NCBI RefSeq assembly: GCF_002953215.1
Contig: NZ_CP026378.1
Span: 3,392,540-3,456,539 of the forward strand
DNA: 64,000 nt
Direction of reading: 5' to 3'
DNA from: Mixta calida
GTDB lineage: Bacteria > Pseudomonadota > Gammaproteobacteria > Enterobacterales > Enterobacteriaceae
In this document: positions 62,424 through 64,000 of the stretch, piece after piece
How the letters are laid out: the number at the start of each line of letters is the position of its first letter
Numbering within the stretch: the first letter of the stretch is position 1
Notes under the pieces: generated by a model
What the model saw: the letters and a program-made list of their open reading frames with translations, nothing else
What the model was told of the DNA's origin: nothing
Database searches by the model: none
Program-made: the position numbers and the translations under genes

Positions 62424-62451
62424 ATATTACTTTCCCGGACTTATAAGTCAA
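62424..62451 (-). promoter_or_regulatory. Promoter of the serV-arg tRNA cluster
   Basis: Minus strand: -35 TTGACT (62446-62451), 16-bp spacer, -10 TAATAT (62424-62429), followed by the GC-rich GTGCGCCACG, a stringent-type discriminator. Confidence 0.8.
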
Positions 62452-62590
62452 ACAATTTTTCCCAACAAATTTTCGTTTGCACAAAAGCCACGCAATTTGC
62501 ATGTTTTGCCGACAAAAAGAGTGATTAATCAACAGAGAAACCGGGGAGAGTTCACAAACTGACGTAAAAAGGGAGAGAAAAGATCGGGCG

Positions 62591-62629
62591 GGAAAAAGCA
62601 TTGCGCCTCACTGCAAAGAAGCGAGGCGC
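62591..62629 (-). terminator. Terminator of csrA
   Basis: Minus strand: GCGCCTC (62623-62629) and GAGGCGC (62603-62609) pair around a 13-nt loop, with AATGCTTTTTCC following. It lies 20 nt after the csrA stop. Confidence 0.65.
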
Positions 62630-62648
62630 GCGATTCTGTATAGCTTTC

Positions 62649-62828
62649 TTACTGAGGCTGGCTCTTTTCAGCCTGAATGCGCTGATAGATTTCTTCACGG
62701 TGTACTGAGACTTCTTTCGGCGCGTTCACGCCGATACGTACCTGGTTACCTTTGACGCCCAGTACCGTTACCGTCACCTCATCGCCAATCATGAGGGTTT
62801 CACCAACTCGACGAGTTAGAATAAGCAT
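62649..62828 (-). CDS. csrA: Carbon storage regulator CsrA
   Basis: A 59-aa RNA-binding protein nearly the same as E. coli Csr[19 protein letters not shown] with the RNA-contacting L4 and R7, [18 protein letters not shown], and [13 protein letters not shown] with R44. The last residues (SQPQ) differ and the protein is two residues shorter than in E. coli. It binds GGA motifs in mRNA leaders and controls carbon flux, motility and biofilm. Located between alaS and the tRNA cluster, as in E. coli. AAGGAGC precedes the ATG. Confidence 0.97.
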
Positions 62829-63017
62829 TCTTTGCTCCTTGAAAGATTAAAAGAGTCGGGCCTGTCGGGTCCCCGGCATTATCCATCATATAGCGCTAAA
62901 CGTAGATGATGACAAATACATCAAAGCATCTTGTCACGCCAATACATTCTGCTGATAGTTAGTTTAGCCGAAATCATTACCCGCAACCTGACTTTGTTAT
63001 TACAGAGTACGGATTGC

Positions 63018-63056
63018 ATTAAAAAGCGCCAGCGGAGGTAATCCGCGGCGCTTTCC
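63018..63056 (-). terminator. Terminator of alaS
   Basis: Minus strand: AAAGCGCC-GCGGA and TCCGC-GGCGCTTT pair (one mismatch) around a short loop and are followed by a T-run, 20 nt after the alaS stop. Confidence 0.85.
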
Positions 63057-63074
63057 GCACTGCTTTTTTATTTC

Positions 63075-64000
63075 TTACAGTCTGGAGACAACCCAGGATT
63101 CGACGCTGGCCAACGCCGCAGGCAGCGCCTGAGCGTCGGTGCCGCCCGCCTGGGCCATATCCGGGCGACCGCCGCCCTTGCCGCCGACCTGCTGCGCGAC
63201 CGCGCCAACCAGTTCGCCTGCTTTCACGCGATCGGTAAGATCTTTGGTTACGCCGGCGATCAGGGAGACCTTCCCATCCGCCACGGTAGCCAGCACGATA
63301 ACCGCTGAACCCAGCTGATTTTTCAAATCATCAACCATGGTGCGCAACAGCTTCGGTTCGACATTGCTCAGCTCGCTGACCAGCAGTTTAACGCCGCCGA
63401 TTTCAACGGCTTTGCTGCTCAACGAGGCGCTCTCCTGAGCCGCCTGCTGATCTTTCAACTGCTGCAGCTCTTTTTCCAGCGCGCGCGTATGTTCCAGCAC
63501 GGCGCGCACTTTTTCATTCAGGTTGCTGCTGTTGGCTTTCACCAGCTGCGCGAGATCCTGCAGCTGTTCAGCTTGCGCATTCACCTGCGCCAGCGCCGCT
63601 TCGCCGGTAATCGCTTCGATGCGACGCACGCCTGCGGCGGTGCCGGATTCAGAGGTGATGCGGAACAGGCCGATATCGCCGGTACGGCTGGCGTGCGTGC
63701 CGCCGCAGAGCTCGGTAGAGAAATCGCCCATGCTCAGCACGCGCACGCGCGCGTCATATTTCTCGCCGAACAGCGCCATCGCGCCCTTCGCCCTCGCCTC
63801 TTCGAGATCCATGATATTGGTCTCGACAGGCAGGTTGCGGCGAATTTGCGCGTTGACGATATCCTCGACCTGGCGGATCTCCTGCGGCTTCATTGCTTCC
63901 GCATGGGAGAAATCGAAACGCAGGTATTTATCGTTAACCAGCGAGCCTTTTTGCGCGACATGATCGCCCAATACCTGACGCAGCGCCGCATGCAGCAGGT
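63075..64000 (-). CDS. alaS: Alanine-tRNA ligase AlaS, C-terminal part (runs off the window)
   Basis: The last 308 codons of alanyl-tRNA synthetase; the frame is open across the window edge. Present are the editing-domain zinc motif [11 protein letters not shown] (partly at the edge) and CGGTH with its Cys and His, the [15 protein letters not shown] end of the editing domain, the coiled coil (about 100 residues of [16 protein letters not shown] type) and the C-Ala domain with [16 protein letters not shown]. The aminoacylation domain lies outside. csrA follows after about 245 bp. Confidence 0.97.
   Translation of the reverse strand, partial: LLHAALRQVLGDHVAQKGSLVNDKYLRFDFSHAEAMKPQEIRQVEDIVNAQIRRNLPVETNIMDLEEARAKGAMALFGEKYDARVRVLSMGDFSTELCGGTHASRTGDIGLFRITSESGTAAGVRRIEAITGEAALAQVNAQAEQLQDLAQLVKANSSNLNEKVRAVLEHTRALEKELQQLKDQQAAQESASLSSKAVEIGGVKLLVSELSNVEPKLLRTMVDDLKNQLGSAVIVLATVADGKVSLIAGVTKDLTDRVKAGELVGAVAQQVGGKGGGRPDMAQAGGTDAQALPAALASVESWVVSRL

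Overview
The window looks like ordinary core chromosome of a member of the Enterobacterales, most probably the Erwiniaceae (Pantoea, Mixta or Erwinia type). That placement is inferred from gene content, order and protein similarity recalled from Escherichia coli; nothing in the window names the organism. DNA is GC-rich in genes and AT-rich in promoters, both strands are densely coded, and I see no prophage, plasmid, integrase, insertion sequence or CRISPR array.

Layout. 1-9.4 kb: a partial Nudix hydrolase (nudK), a DeoR-type regulator, a TfoX-N protein, a TonB-dependent siderophore receptor (fhuE-like) with a candidate Fur site, the yehS-btsR-btsS pyruvate-sensing two-component group, osmC, a 59-aa DUF2158-type protein, speG and a lipoprotein. 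9.4-26 kb: S-methylmethionine use (mmuP-mmuM, behind tandem MetJ-like boxes), ygaC/ygaM, the class Ib ribonucleotide reductase operon nrdHIEF (behind a phased pair of NrdR boxes), the osmoprotectant importer proVWX, a YgaY-like MFS protein and the emrRAB multidrug efflux operon. 26-35 kb: yfiF, trxC, tapT, the lysine acetyltransferase pat, pssA, yfiM and a frameshifted kgtP. 35-40.8 kb: a complete rRNA operon on the minus strand (16S, tRNA-Ile, tRNA-Ala, 23S, 5S) with P1 and P2 promoters. 40.8-58 kb: clpB (also frameshifted), pgeF-rluD, bamD, raiA, pheL-pheA, an inserted short-chain dehydrogenase, tyrA-aroF with TyrR boxes, a GNAT enzyme, the rpsP-rimM-trmD-rplS operon, ffh, ypjD and corB. 58-64 kb: luxS, the sRNA micA, gshA, yqaA, yqaB, three identical tRNA-Arg(ACG) genes, tRNA-Ser(GCT), csrA and the 3' part of alaS.

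How the parts fit. Aromatic amino-acid supply is grouped: pheA with its Phe-rich attenuator, and the tyrA-aroF operon read from a TyrR-controlled region. Translation and secretion genes (rpsP-rimM-trmD-rplS, ffh, rluD, raiA, tRNAs, rrn, alaS) dominate the second half. Metal, redox and stress functions (fhuE, nrdHIEF, osmC, trxC, gshA, clpB, proVWX) are spread through the window. Relative to the E. coli K-12 order as I remember it, the block yfiF-corB sits between emrB and luxS, which are neighbours in K-12; the emrB-yfiF junction carries a palindromic direct repeat.

Most unusual items: single-base frameshifts in clpB and kgtP, both in short homopolymers (possible assembly errors); the palindromic repeat pair after emrB; a perfect 13-bp inverted repeat flanking the heat-shock promoter of clpB; and a short-chain dehydrogenase lodged between pheA and tyrA. 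I did not find evidence for an undescribed multi-gene system.
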